A stretch of DNA of 64,000 bases from WJKG01 sp964627305 (GTDB lineage Bacteria > Zixibacteria > MSB-5A5 > GN15 > FEB-12): NCBI GenBank assembly GCA_964627305.1, contig CAZVHP010000002.1, forward strand, positions 186,001 through 250,000. Reading direction: 5' to 3'. The stretch's first letter is position 1, and every line of letters begins with the position of its first letter. Made by a program: the position numbers and the translations under genes. The notes under the pieces are model-generated. The model saw nothing but the letters and a program-made list of their open reading frames with translations, ran no database searches and was not told the origin of the DNA. Below, piece by piece: positions 55,656-64,000 of this stretch.

Positions 55656-55671
55656 GCCTGCCGAACAGGCT
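55655..55671 (+). terminator. Small hairpin at the glmS stop
   Basis: AGCCTG and CAGGCT form a 6-bp stem around a 5-base loop, followed by TTGCC. It begins at the last base of the stop codon. It is weak, but no better candidate is present before the convergent gene. Confidence 0.35.
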
Positions 55672-55745
55672 TTGCCATCCCGGGGGTTCGGGCCTCAGGT
55701 TTGTGATCAGGGGAGATGGACGCTCGTCCTGACTGACGCGACCGA

Positions 55746-55982
55746 CTAACCGATCACCTTCTCCGGAATCCAGAGGTGAACGATCAGATTCGCCTCCGGC
55801 ATCGGCAGGGGTACCGCCGTAATGCGGCACAGTTGCTTGATAGCTTTGTGCTCCGTGGCCTCAACATTGGACTCGATCATCTTGTTCACGGAGGATATGA
55901 CATCCTCGAGATCAGAGTAGCCCTGAACCAGATAGCTCACTTTGCGCAGCTTGCCCCATTTTGTGTCAGCAGCCTGCTCCAT
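55746..55982 (-). CDS. Hypothetical protein, about 78 aa
   Basis: A small frame downstream of the acyl-CoA dehydrogenase on the same strand. The product (KWGKLRKVSYLVQGYSDLE, then NKMIESNVEATEHKAIKQL) looks protein-like, without membrane segments, but I do not recognise it. The start is uncertain: the ATG at 55982 has no ribosome site, and a TTG at 56039 would extend it to 97 residues. It may be a gene remnant. Confidence 0.35.
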   Translation of the reverse strand: MEQAADTKWGKLRKVSYLVQGYSDLEDVISSVNKMIESNVEATEHKAIKQLCRITAVPLPMPEANLIVHLWIPEKVIG

Positions 55983-56129
55983 AGTATTCACGTTATCGGA
56001 GCCGTCGCCCGACAACTTAATGATCCGATGCCCCTCCAATCACAGGCACGCAGCGTTGTTGCCGCACAGTCGCGTTACATCGACCGGTGCGACTCTATGG
56101 ACGGATAGCAACCAACCACAAACAGGATG

Positions 56130-57332
56130 CTATTGCTCCACTTGGGGCAGATCCCGCTCGAGTTGCTTGTCAACTCGGCTGCCCAGAGCGTAATCGGCCT
56201 GCATGAGCGTGTGTATTTCCCGTGTTCCCTCGTAGATCGACGCCCCTTTGGAATTGCGATAAAATCGCTCTACCGGGTATTCATCGGAGAAACCGTAGGC
56301 ACCGAACACCTGCACGGCATCGGCCGCCGCCTTCTCGGCCTCGCGACAGGCAATCCACTTGGCCAGCGAGGTCGCGCGCGTCGAACGCTTCCCCTGATTC
56401 TTCAGCCATCCCGCTTTGAGCCACAGGTATGTGCTGTACTCATGGCCCGCTTCCATGTTGGCGATCATCTGTTTGACCAACTGGTGTTCGGCAATCGGTT
56501 GCTTGAATGTCTCGCGCTCCCTGGCATATCCCGCACTCGCGTCTCGACACGCCTTGATCAACCCACAGGATCCCGCCGCCACCGTGTAGCGACCCTGGTC
56601 GAGGCAGAACATGGCGATCTTGAACCCCTGACCCTCCTTGTACACGAGGTTCTCAGCCGGAACACGCACATCCTGCATCGAAATGAACCCCGTACTGCCA
56701 GCCCGTACTCCCAACTTGCCGTGAATCTTGCCCGTCGTGACTCCCTCCCAGGCACTCTCCACAAGGAACGCCGAGATACCGCTGTGATCCCGGTTGGCCT
56801 TCTTGTCCAAATCCGTCCAGGCGAAGATCAGGAAGTAGTCAGCCACATCCGCCAGCGAAATCCACATCTTCTCGCCATTTAAGATCCAACCGTCGCCGTC
56901 TTTGACTGCTGTCGTCTGGATCCCAACAGCATCAGACCCCGCTGCCGGCTCCGTCAACCCGAATGTTCCGATCTTCTCGCCTCTGGCCGCCGGCACCAGG
57001 TACCTCTGCTTCTGCTCCTCGCTTGCCCACGTCAGGATCGGCAGCGAATACAGCCCGATATGAACCGACAGTACCACCCGGGCCGAGGTGTCCCCGTACT
57101 CCAGTTCCTCGCACGCCAGCCCGAGGGAAATGTAGTCAGTCCCCAGGCCGCCGTACTCCTCAGGAATGCAGAAGCCCAGCAGATTGGCTTTGGCCATGGC
57201 CGGCAGCAGCTCCGGATTGGGCTTGTGGTTGCGGTCATACTCCTGGATAGTCGGCATGATCACTTTGCGGGCGACATCGCGAGCCATGTCGCGCACGGCA
57301 AGCTGTGTTTCGGTGTAGGCGAAATCAATCAT
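56130..57332 (-). CDS. Acyl-CoA dehydrogenase
   Basis: A 400-residue flavoenzyme of the short/medium-chain acyl-CoA dehydrogenase fold. Landmarks are IPEEYGGLG, FGLTEPAAGSDA (FAD/substrate binding), WISLADVADYFLIFAW, and the C-terminal VQVFGAYGFSDEYPVERFYRN followed by YEGTREIH, whose Glu is the likely catalytic base. It oxidises acyl-CoA and passes electrons to ETF, whose beta subunit is encoded at 44.7 kb. The ATG at 57332 starts the conserved MIDFAYTETQLAVRDMARD. The exact acyl chain preference is not readable. Confidence 0.94.
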   Translation of the reverse strand: MIDFAYTETQLAVRDMARDVARKVIMPTIQEYDRNHKPNPELLPAMAKANLLGFCIPEEYGGLGTDYISLGLACEELEYGDTSARVVLSVHIGLYSLPILTWASEEQKQRYLVPAARGEKIGTFGLTEPAAGSDAVGIQTTAVKDGDGWILNGEKMWISLADVADYFLIFAWTDLDKKANRDHSGISAFLVESAWEGVTTGKIHGKLGVRAGSTGFISMQDVRVPAENLVYKEGQGFKIAMFCLDQGRYTVAAGSCGLIKACRDASAGYARERETFKQPIAEHQLVKQMIANMEAGHEYSTYLWLKAGWLKNQGKRSTRATSLAKWIACREAEKAAADAVQVFGAYGFSDEYPVERFYRNSKGASIYEGTREIHTLMQADYALGSRVDKQLERDLPQVEQ

Positions 57333-57592
57333 TACAGCACCTGTCTTCATTGGGCGGGGTGGCACCTTTTGCACTGATTATATGTTGCGTGGCATAACAA
57401 AGTCAATGCCAGTCGCGTTCCCCCGGAGAACGGCGAATCTCTTGGCCGCCCCCGTGTATGCCGTGTTTCCTGTTGACTCGGAAAGAGTGGTTTTCGATCT
57501 TGTTCGGAACGGCATCTGTGGGGTTATCAACGACAATCAGGTACAGTGACCGCTTGGACCGCCGTGCTAAGAACTGGCCGGTGAATGTCAAA

Positions 57593-57598
57593 AGGAGG
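57593..57598 (+). promoter_or_regulatory. Strong ribosome site of the transglutaminase-like gene
   Basis: AGGAGG lies five bases before the ATG at 57604, a perfect match that fixes this start and places a signal peptide at the N-terminus. Confidence 0.85.
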
Positions 57599-57603
57599 TT
57601 ACC

Positions 57604-59019
57604 ATGAAGATGTCTCTATGCTCTCTAATCTGTTTTCTACTGCTCTGCGCAATGACTGGAGCCCAGGACCAAGAATCCGCCAGCGATCCGGAAGACGTGG
57701 CAGCTGAGGTCAATAGAGCCTTCGACAGCGGAGACTACAGGCAGTCAATTGATGGCCTCCTGAAGCTAAAGTCGCACCCCGATGCCGAAGAGATTGTGGA
57801 CAATGTTCTCTATGGCATTGGTTGTTGCTACACTATGCTCGGCGAAGCCGACAAGGCTTTCGCATATCTGGATTCGGCGATTCATGCCGGTTACCTGAAC
57901 TACTACCAGATGAGTCGCGACTCAAATTTGGTCTTTCTGATGGAGAATCATCGAGAGAGCTTCGATAGAATCCTGACCCGGGCGCAGGCAGCTTCACGAC
58001 AGGAGATCGCGCGGAGTACACCGGTGGTTGTCCTGGAATATGACAACTACACCGGGCCGCTCGATGTGGCAGAATACGTCTGGGGGGACATAGACCGTCC
58101 CGAGATGGATACCCTTCGTCAGGAGTTCAAACTCCGTGACGTCATCGGTGCTGGCGGCTCAGAATTCGAGCAGATGAAAAGACTGCTGAACTGGGTGAGT
58201 AACCGATGGGTGCACGACGGTAACAATATCGCTCTGGAGCGCTCGGCGCTTCCCATCCTTCGCCGCGCCCAAAACGGAGAACGCTTCTGCTGCGCCAACT
58301 ACGCCGATGTTCTTAGAGATTGTCTGTGTGCTCTCGGATACCCGACGCGCTTTGTCGGACTTAGCAGAGAGGATGTGGCCTATGCCACTGGCGGTGGTCA
58401 TGGCTGTGTTGAGACATGGAGCAATCAATTCCAGAAGTGGATACTGCTTGATGCTCAGAACAATGGCTGGTGGGTTGAAGACTCTGTTCCCCTGAGTGCT
58501 TACGAGTGCCAGCGCATATATCTGAGTACCAGGGGGCAGAACCTGAAGCTAATCGGACAGCACACTCAGGACTACTACGCTGAGACCAGAGATGTCTGGG
58601 TTGCCTATTTCTATCGTGTGCATCCCGGCTGGATGGGACAGCAATGGCAGTTGATCACCGATGGGATCACGCCGTTATTAGTGTTCCAGAAGATAGCGCG
58701 AAACTATGGAATCACACACGCCCCCGACATTCTCTATCCCCAGCTGAACCGGACCAACATCCATCTGCGACATGACAGGGAAGACGCCTTCGACAGTTTG
58801 ACTGTCACTCTCGGCCACACCATGCCGTTCTTCGATAGATTCCTGCTTCGCATCGATGATGGTGACTGGCAGCTGGCGCAAGATAGCCTGATGTGGGTAC
58901 TTAAGGAAGGCGAGAACAAGCTGGAAGCCCGGGCTGTGAACGCTGCCGGTGTCGAGGGGAAACCCAGCCGGGTTGTGCTTCGTTACAACCCTCGCGCTCT
59001 GGAGTTCTGGGGGAACTGA
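57604..59019 (+). CDS. Exported TPR and transglutaminase-like protein
   Basis: A 471-residue protein with a signal peptide (residues 1-20). A helical TPR-like segment (about 28-125) is followed by a transglutaminase-like cysteine-protease fold: Cys229/Cys230 in GERFCCANYADVL, His266 in GGGHGCVETW and Asp283 in WILLDAQNN form a plausible triad. The C-terminal part (about 390-471) resembles an immunoglobulin-like or Big-type beta domain (EGENKLEARAVNAAGVEGKPSR). It could process or modify periplasmic proteins or peptides, but the substrate is unknown. The divergent neighbour is the acyl-CoA dehydrogenase. Confidence 0.82.
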   Translation: MKMSLCSLICFLLLCAMTGAQDQESASDPEDVAAEVNRAFDSGDYRQSIDGLLKLKSHPDAEEIVDNVLYGIGCCYTMLGEADKAFAYLDSAIHAGYLNYYQMSRDSNLVFLMENHRESFDRILTRAQAASRQEIARSTPVVVLEYDNYTGPLDVAEYVWGDIDRPEMDTLRQEFKLRDVIGAGGSEFEQMKRLLNWVSNRWVHDGNNIALERSALPILRRAQNGERFCCANYADVLRDCLCALGYPTRFVGLSREDVAYATGGGHGCVETWSNQFQKWILLDAQNNGWWVEDSVPLSAYECQRIYLSTRGQNLKLIGQHTQDYYAETRDVWVAYFYRVHPGWMGQQWQLITDGITPLLVFQKIARNYGITHAPDILYPQLNRTNIHLRHDREDAFDSLTVTLGHTMPFFDRFLLRIDDGDWQLAQDSLMWVLKEGENKLEARAVNAAGVEGKPSRVVLRYNPRALEFWGN

Positions 59020-59047
59020 TTACTCTCATTCTCCCCACCGTCACCTG

Positions 59048-59076
59048 TTGCCCGCCGGGGTCTCTTTGCGTATATT
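59048..59076 (+). promoter_or_regulatory. Promoter candidate of the GNAT gene at 59111
   Basis: TTGCCC (59048-59053), 17 bases, then TATATT (59071-59076). The gene starts 34 bases after the -10 box. Confidence 0.55.
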
Positions 59077-59110
59077 TCTCACTCTGAAACCATAGCCCTC
59101 GAGGACCCCG

Positions 59111-59590
59111 ATGGATAAGCAGGCACGGATCAACGCCGACATCATTCCCTACACAGCCGAGTACGCCCGAAACGTCCTGTCCTGGATCGAAAGTGAAGAG
59201 ACACTCTATGCCGTCTGTCGCTCCAAAAACTACCCGCCCGCTGACAATCTCATTGACACCTGGCAGCGCAAGGATGTCACCAGCTTTCTTATGTCCAGCG
59301 GCGGCAGGGTGGTTGCCTACGGCGAGTTGTGGAGCCGTCCGCTGGAACTGGCGGTCGAGATCGCGCATCTCATTGTTGATCCCTACAAACGCGGCGAGGG
59401 GTACGGAAGCATGATGCTCGACCTGTTGTACTCGCGGGCATCGGCCCGGCCGAATGTCGCCAAGGTCGTCATTCACCTGTTCAACGAAGATCCGGAAGCC
59501 TTGGGTTGTTTTGTCAAGGCCGGTTTCGAGATCCAGGGTACAACGACCTACACCCAGGGTCTGAAGCTGGTCCGTCTGGTGGAGCCATAG
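59111..59590 (+). CDS. GNAT-family N-acetyltransferase
   Basis: A 159-residue acetyltransferase. The acetyl-CoA site is AHLIVDPYKRGEGYGSMM (motif A with RGEGYG), followed by the EDPEALGCFVKAGFE motif B common to RimI-like enzymes. The target, a small amine or a protein N-terminus, is not evident. GAGGA precedes the ATG, and a promoter candidate lies upstream. Confidence 0.88.
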   Translation: MDKQARINADIIPYTAEYARNVLSWIESEETLYAVCRSKNYPPADNLIDTWQRKDVTSFLMSSGGRVVAYGELWSRPLELAVEIAHLIVDPYKRGEGYGSMMLDLLYSRASARPNVAKVVIHLFNEDPEALGCFVKAGFEIQGTTTYTQGLKLVRLVEP

Positions 59591-59671
59591 AGGGTTGCCA
59601 TGAGGACACGGCACAGAGGAAACGCCACAGATGCTTTGTATGTCAATAGATAACCATTGAGGGATGATTCC

Positions 59672-60457
59672 ATGAGCGAGCACAAGAACCTGATCGTTGA
59701 GACCAAAGGTGCGATTCTGGTGGTGACCATCAACCGCGAGAAGGCCATGAATGCGCTCAACGCCGAGACCATCGCTGAACTCCAGCAGTTGTTCAGCTAC
59801 TACTGGACCGATGATACCATCAAGGTAGTCGTGATCACCGGTGGCGGCCAGAAGGCCTTTGTCGCCGGGGCGGACATCTCGGAACTGGCCGACACCGACC
59901 TCCGCAGCGGCACCGATACGGCTGCCCGCGGCCAGTATCTGATGAAGACCATCCAGAACTTTCCGAAACCGGTCATTGCCGCCGTCAACGGTTTCGCTCT
60001 CGGCGGTGGCTGTGAGTTGGCTATGGCCTGCGATATTCGTCTGGCCTCCGACAAGGCCAGGCTGGGCCAGCCCGAGGTCAATCTCGGGATCATCCCCGGA
60101 TACGGCGGCACCCAGCGTCTCCCGCGTCTGGTGGGACGAGGCAAGGCTATGCAGCTCATCCTCACCGGTGAGATGATCAACGCCCAGGAAGCGCACCGAA
60201 TCGGGCTGGTCGATGAAGTGCATCCGCACGAGGAGCTGATGAACAAGGCGATGGAGATGGCGGAGTTGATCACGACCAAGGGACCGATTGCCATCCAGGC
60301 CGCCAAGGAGTGCATAAACCGTGGTCTGGATGTTACGCTCTCTGTTGGCTGCGATCTCGAGAAAGTCAGCTTCGGTCAAACCTGCGGCACCGGCGACAAG
60401 AACGAGGGTATGGAGGCGTTCCTCGAAAAACGCAAGCCCAACTTCACCGGTCATTGA
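59672..60457 (+). CDS. Enoyl-CoA hydratase/isomerase (crotonase)
   Basis: A 261-residue crotonase-fold enzyme. The oxyanion-hole segments are AFVAGADISELAD and FALGGGCELAMACD. The two catalytic glutamates of hydratases are both present, the first in GGGCELAMACD and the second in GQPEVNLGIIPGYGGTQRL, so a hydratase is preferred over an isomerase. It is likely to work with the acyl-CoA dehydrogenase in fatty-acid or short-chain acyl degradation. GAGGG precedes the ATG at 59672. Confidence 0.93.
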   Translation: MSEHKNLIVETKGAILVVTINREKAMNALNAETIAELQQLFSYYWTDDTIKVVVITGGGQKAFVAGADISELADTDLRSGTDTAARGQYLMKTIQNFPKPVIAAVNGFALGGGCELAMACDIRLASDKARLGQPEVNLGIIPGYGGTQRLPRLVGRGKAMQLILTGEMINAQEAHRIGLVDEVHPHEELMNKAMEMAELITTKGPIAIQAAKECINRGLDVTLSVGCDLEKVSFGQTCGTGDKNEGMEAFLEKRKPNFTGH

Positions 60458-60493
60458 GTACCGCACGGGCCAAAAGCCTACTATCATTCCCCG

Positions 60494-60516
60494 GGGCGAG
60501 GCCGCAGGTCTCGCCC
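60494..60516 (+). terminator. Hairpin after the enoyl-CoA hydratase gene
   Basis: GGGCGAG and CTCGCCC form a perfect 7-bp stem with a 9-base loop, 36 bases past the stop. No T tract follows. Confidence 0.5.
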
Positions 60517-60600
60517 TGAATGCTTCGATCCCTCCGATGCCGCCGCTTGCGACCATGCCCCGGTGAAACCTAACTGAACCTGTCAGGGTTATAGTCGGCA

Positions 60601-61242
60601 ATGGAACTGATCTCGCTGTTCTTTCTTTCATTCGGTGTTGGCTTCTCCGGCGCCATGATGCCCGGCCCTTTGCTGGCGGTTGGGATCGCCGAAACACCCC
60701 GTCATGGTTGGCAGACCGGCCCCGTCATATCTGTCGGTCATGCCATTGCGGAGATTGGCGTTGTGGTGCTCCTCGCTCTCGGCGTTGCCGCCGTAGCCCA
60801 GCATCCCACCGTCACCTCCGGGATCAGTATCGTCGGCGGCGTTGCGCTCGTGCTTATGGGAACCGCCATGGCGATCGACACTCTCCGGGGCCGCGTCACC
60901 TATGACCAGCAGGCCGGCAACCAGGGTGGCGGGCACCGATTGCTCATCGGCAAGGGCATCACTGCCTCACTGTCAAACCCTTACTGGTTCGTCTGGTGGG
61001 CGACCACGGGGCTGGCCTTTGTCACGAAATCACTCGAATTTGGCTTCATTGGACCGGTTGTCTTCTACTTCGGCCACATCATGTCAGATTTCGTCTGGTT
61101 CAGCCTCGTATCGGCCCTGCTCTGGCAGGGAAAGCGGCTCATCATGGGTACCGGCCTGAAAGTGCTGATCCTTGCCTGTGCTGCTTTTCTGGTATTTCTT
61201 GGGGTCAGCTTCTTTCTTGATGGAATCGCTAACCTGATCTGA
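60601..61242 (+). CDS. LysE-family exporter
   Basis: A 213-residue membrane protein with six hydrophobic segments. The family pattern GAMMPGPLLAVGIAETPRHGWQ is at the N-terminus, and ISNPYWFVWW-like KGITASLSNPYWFVWW lies in the middle. LysE/RhtB-type proteins export amino acids or related small molecules; the cargo is unknown. AGGG precedes the ATG. Confidence 0.9.
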   Translation: MELISLFFLSFGVGFSGAMMPGPLLAVGIAETPRHGWQTGPVISVGHAIAEIGVVVLLALGVAAVAQHPTVTSGISIVGGVALVLMGTAMAIDTLRGRVTYDQQAGNQGGGHRLLIGKGITASLSNPYWFVWWATTGLAFVTKSLEFGFIGPVVFYFGHIMSDFVWFSLVSALLWQGKRLIMGTGLKVLILACAAFLVFLGVSFFLDGIANLI

Positions 61243-61265
61243 GCCTTGACGAAAGGGACGCAATG

Positions 61266-61778
61266 ATGGACATCCACATCAAACCGGTGCAACCTTCGGA
61301 TGCCGATTGGATTCTGGATGTCGTCCGCAGCTGGGGTGCCGATTTCGTCATCTCACGCGCCAGAGTGATCTATCCCTCCCGGATCGACGGGTTCTACGCC
61401 GTCGATGACGAAGCTAAGCGCCTTGGGCTGGTTACCTATGAGATCATCGATGATCAATGCGAGATTGTCACGCTCGATGCTTTCGAGAAGTATCAGGGGA
61501 TCGGCACCAAACTGCTCGATACGGTCGTCCATGATGCCACTCTTCGAGGTTGCCGCCGCCTGTGGCTGATTACCACCAACGACAACCTCGAGGCCATGCG
61601 TTTCTACCAACGGCGCGGCCTCGCTGTGGCTGCTGTGTACCCGGGAGCGTTGGACACATCACGGAAGCTCAAGCCGTCCATTCCACTCGTTGGTAACTAC
61701 GGCATCCCGATGCGCGATGAAATCGAATTCGAACTGGTTCTGCACTCCCCCGAGGCTGATGCTGCCCCGCTGGCGTAG
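61266..61778 (+). CDS. GNAT-family N-acetyltransferase
   Basis: A 170-residue acetyltransferase. The acetyl-CoA loop is KYQGIGTKLLDTVV, followed by RRLWLITTNDNLEAMRFYQRRGL, the classical C-terminal motif B. The final 40 residues (KPSIPLVGNYGIPMRDEIEFEL) are shared with a subgroup of single-domain GNATs. Either ATG at 61263 or 61266 could be used. AAAGGGA precedes them. The substrate is not readable. Confidence 0.88.
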   Translation: MDIHIKPVQPSDADWILDVVRSWGADFVISRARVIYPSRIDGFYAVDDEAKRLGLVTYEIIDDQCEIVTLDAFEKYQGIGTKLLDTVVHDATLRGCRRLWLITTNDNLEAMRFYQRRGLAVAAVYPGALDTSRKLKPSIPLVGNYGIPMRDEIEFELVLHSPEADAAPLA

Positions 61779-61791
61779 TCCCCTCGCCTTG

Positions 61792-62364
61792 TCAACCGCC
61801 AAACCGCTCGACGCCCAGCCGGGCGGTGTGAAGACGCGTGTACACGGCCCCCTGTGGTGTCAGGTCGGATTGGAACAGCACCACCTGATCGAACAGCACC
61901 TCTCGTGGTTCAATCCTCATCGCCTCTATCTGTGAGACTGTCTCTGTCACGGTCCGGCCACGTTTCACTCGCCCCAGTGTGAGATGAGGCTTAAATCCCT
62001 TCTTCTCCTTCTCAAAGCGCAGCGTGCGCACCCCCAGCTCTACCTGACGGGCCAGTTTGGAAAGCCGCTCCGTATTGCCCGCAAGCCCGACCCAGAACAC
62101 GTTGGGCCGGCGCAGGTTCGGAAACGCTCCCATTCTGTCCAGGGTCAATGTTGTTGGTGCAAGCTGCGCCGCCACGCCATCCAGCAAGGCCGTCAATCTC
62201 GGGACTACTGCTGCATCAGTCTCGCCAAGGAAGCGAACTGTCAGATGGACATTCCCGGGATCGACCCACCGCACGTCCGGACCGGTCGCACGCAAGGCTT
62301 CTATTGTCCGGCCCAGGTACTCCACAATGTCCGCCGGCAACGGCAGAGCAATGAACAACCTCAA
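61792..62364 (-). CDS. thpR: RNA 2',3'-cyclic phosphodiesterase (2H family)
   Basis: A 190-residue 2H phosphoesterase. The two catalytic HxT motifs are His40-Leu-Thr42 (VHLTVRFLG) and His127-Leu-Thr129 (HLTLGRV), the normal spacing for ThpR. It opens 2',3'-cyclic phosphates and may act on tRNA-derived ends. It is the third gene of the pgpA-cinA-thpR run, nine bases after cinA. Confidence 0.92.
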   Translation of the reverse strand: MRLFIALPLPADIVEYLGRTIEALRATGPDVRWVDPGNVHLTVRFLGETDAAVVPRLTALLDGVAAQLAPTTLTLDRMGAFPNLRRPNVFWVGLAGNTERLSKLARQVELGVRTLRFEKEKKGFKPHLTLGRVKRGRTVTETVSQIEAMRIEPREVLFDQVVLFQSDLTPQGAVYTRLHTARLGVERFGG

Positions 62365-62373
62365 GCGACCTCC

Positions 62374-63615
62374 TCACTCAATGTCGAGTATTTCTCGCCG
62401 AAGCATCTCCATCGCGGCGTAGACAGATCTATGACGGTTCACAGCCCGATCTCCGCCCAGTCGAAACAACCTGGCACGGGTGTTGTGAGCGGAGGCAACA
62501 GCAATGTAGATAGTTCCCACAGGCTTGTCCCTGGTGCCCCCCTCCGGCCCGGCTATTCCCGTAATAGCGATCGCGTAGTCGGTAGCAAACTGGGTGCGAC
62601 ACCCCTCGGCCATTGCCCGCGCACATTCCTCGCTTACGGCTCCATATTCCTGAAGGACATCGGGGGACACGCCAAGCTTTTCGGTCTTGATATGATTACT
62701 GTAGGCAAGGATGCCGCCGACGAAGTAGGCGGAAGCCCCGGGGACAGATGTGATTTGACTGCCCAACTCGCCCCCGGTGCAAGATTCGGCCACCGACAGC
62801 GTCTTGTCATTGTCTGCCAGCAACTGGCCGATCACACCCTCCAGCGTATCGAGGTCATAGCCATAGACATACTTACCGCATACCTTTTCAAGGTGCCGCT
62901 CGACCATCTGGACCTTCTCTCTGGCCTCGAGTTCACTGTCGGCCTCGGCGTACAAGCGAAGATCCACGCCGCTGTACGCCGGAAGATAGGCCAGCCTCAC
63001 CCCCTCCGGCAGCTTCAGTCCCGGCACAATCATCTCTGCTAAACGGGACTCAATGATACCGGTCGTGCGCAGCTTGCGGACAAACAACGATCGTCCCTGC
63101 TTCAACTGCCTGAGATAGGGTATGACCGAGTCGGTCATGATCTGGCGCATCTCAACCGGCACGCCCGGTAACGCGACAAATACATGCCCCTTCTCACAGA
63201 TACAGATACCCAGTGCCGAACCATGCCTATTCGTGAACAATTCCGCTCCCTGTGGCAACAGCGCCTGGTTCTGGTTGATCGCCGGCATGTCTATGCCGCG
63301 TTCGGCATAGCGCCGACGAATGTCTTCCAGGATGTCTTCGTGGAAAATGAGATTGCGCTTGAAGAGCCTGACAATCGCCTTCTTCGTAATGTCGTCATCG
63401 GTCGGCCCCAGGCCCCCGGTCGCGATCACCACACGCACTCTACGCAGGGCATCGCGGAATACCTCCTCCATGGCCTCCACCGAGTCCCCGACGGAGGTTA
63501 TTCGCTTGACAGAAAAGCCCAGATCGGTCAGCGACTGGGCAACAAAAGCGCCGTTGCGGTCCGCCGTATGTCCAGTGATCAACTCCTCGCCGATCGTTAT
63601 GATCTCTGCATCCAT
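62374..63615 (-). CDS. cinA: CinA-like nicotinamide mononucleotide amidase
   Basis: A 413-residue two-domain protein. The N-terminal molybdopterin-binding-like domain (MDAEIITIGEELITGHTADRNG to VFVALPGVPVEM) carries ADP-ribose pyrophosphatase-like activity in relatives. The C-terminal PncC domain (ESCTGGELGSQITSVPGASAYFVGG, GIAGPEGGTRDKPVGTIYIAV) deamidates nicotinamide mononucleotide for NAD recycling. The ATG at 63615 matches the family start. Order pgpA-cinA is common. Confidence 0.95.
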   Translation of the reverse strand: MDAEIITIGEELITGHTADRNGAFVAQSLTDLGFSVKRITSVGDSVEAMEEVFRDALRRVRVVIATGGLGPTDDDITKKAIVRLFKRNLIFHEDILEDIRRRYAERGIDMPAINQNQALLPQGAELFTNRHGSALGICICEKGHVFVALPGVPVEMRQIMTDSVIPYLRQLKQGRSLFVRKLRTTGIIESRLAEMIVPGLKLPEGVRLAYLPAYSGVDLRLYAEADSELEAREKVQMVERHLEKVCGKYVYGYDLDTLEGVIGQLLADNDKTLSVAESCTGGELGSQITSVPGASAYFVGGILAYSNHIKTEKLGVSPDVLQEYGAVSEECARAMAEGCRTQFATDYAIAITGIAGPEGGTRDKPVGTIYIAVASAHNTRARLFRLGGDRAVNRHRSVYAAMEMLRREILDIE

Positions 63616-63628
63616 GAAGGTAGTATCC

Positions 63629-64000
63629 TCAGTTAAGGCCGGCCAACTCCGGCCACCAGTGTTCCAATGCGTACAACACCAGCCGCGTGAAGAGATTCGC
63701 ATACACGCCGGCAATGATATCATCCATCGTTATACCCCAGCCACTACGAAGGCGCTCGGCCTGCGCAGCAGGCGGGACCTTGACCACGTCAAAAAAGCGA
63801 AATGCAAAGAAGGCGATAACATAGGCGGTAAGCGTGTACGGCAGTGCAATTACCGCCACCAGCATACCGGCCCATTCATCCATCACTATCTTCTTGGGAT
63901 CGTGCCCCCACAACCGCTCACAGGTAGTGCCACTCCAGACAGAGAGAACGGAAAACACAACAGCCGCAGAAATGATGAGTGACTGATCCCCCCTGAGCAC
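63629..64000 (-). CDS. pgpA: Phosphatidylglycerophosphatase A, partial
   Basis: The visible 123 residues end normally, but the start lies beyond the right edge, since PgpA proteins carry additional N-terminal residues with a conserved GxGxxPxAPGT segment. The metal/catalytic motif MDEWAGMLVAV and the RFFDVVKVPPA segment identify it. It removes phosphate from phosphatidylglycerophosphate in the inner membrane. It precedes cinA by 13 bases on the same strand. The GTG at the edge is not taken as a start. Confidence 0.9.
   Translation of the reverse strand: MLRGDQSLIISAAVVFSVLSVWSGTTCERLWGHDPKKIVMDEWAGMLVAVIALPYTLTAYVIAFFAFRFFDVVKVPPAAQAERLRSGWGITMDDIIAGVYANLFTRLVLYALEHWWPELAGLN

Noticed and set aside
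58901..60697. 598-codon minus-strand reading frame
   Set aside because: It runs antisense across the transglutaminase-like, GNAT and enoyl-CoA hydratase genes, all of which have clear motifs and starts. It is a shadow of GC-rich codon usage.

Overview
The window reads as chromosomal DNA of an aerobic, diderm bacterium with fairly high GC content. The cell-envelope genes (an O-antigen ligase-like protein, a periplasmic DegP-like protease, a large DUF5686-type surface protein), the Alternative Complex III respiratory cluster and the A2-type caa3 oxidase fit the wider Bacteroidota/FCB neighbourhood (for example Zixibacteria- or Gemmatimonadota-like lineages). This placement is inference; there is no rRNA here to settle it. 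There are no phage genes, insertion sequences, CRISPR arrays or rRNAs. One tRNA gene, Lys(CTT), is present.

Layout. 1-3.4 kb: a methyltransferase, two unrecognised genes beside tRNA-Lys, a cupin, and an arginine-rich Myb/SANT-domain protein. 3.4-4.0 kb: no convincing gene. 4.0-6.8 kb: a four-gene zinc-uptake operon led by a small ribbon-helix-helix protein with a Cys-rich tail, behind a near-consensus promoter with a direct-repeat operator candidate. 7.0-12.8 kb: a small zinc-ribbon protein, an O-antigen ligase-like protein, a DegP/HtrA protease and a DUF5686 surface protein. 13.0-29.0 kb: heme O synthase, Alternative Complex III (actABCDEF), a small membrane protein, Sco, caa3 oxidase subunits II-I-III-IV, heme A synthase, a second Sco and a DUF420 assembly protein. 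29.2-36.6 kb: the complete F1Fo ATP synthase operon. 36.8-43.7 kb: yceD-like, rpmF, plsX, fabH, fabD, fabG, acpP, fabF, rnc. 44.0-47.8 kb: a lysine-rich Myb/SANT protein paralogous to the one at 3 kb, a lone ETF beta subunit, and a large exported protein of unknown role. 47.9-55.7 kb: a heterodimeric ABC exporter, an inositol-monophosphatase-like enzyme, glmM-like and glmS. 55.7-64 kb: acyl-CoA dehydrogenase, an exported transglutaminase-like protein, two GNAT acetyltransferases, enoyl-CoA hydratase, a LysE-type exporter, thpR, cinA and a partial pgpA.

How the parts work together. From 13.0 to 36.6 kb the genes encode quinol oxidation (Alternative Complex III), oxygen reduction (caa3), the heme and copper assembly factors for that oxidase, and the ATP synthase that uses the resulting proton gradient, all on one strand. 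Candidate promoters in front of the two blocks share the same -10 hexamer and spacer length. Fatty-acid beta-oxidation genes and an ETF subunit could feed electrons into the quinone pool. The least explained items are the two Myb/SANT proteins with histone-H1-like tails, the ribbon-helix-helix zinc regulator candidate, the small membrane protein between actF and sco, the gene pair next to tRNA-Lys, and the exported protein at 45.6-47.8 kb.
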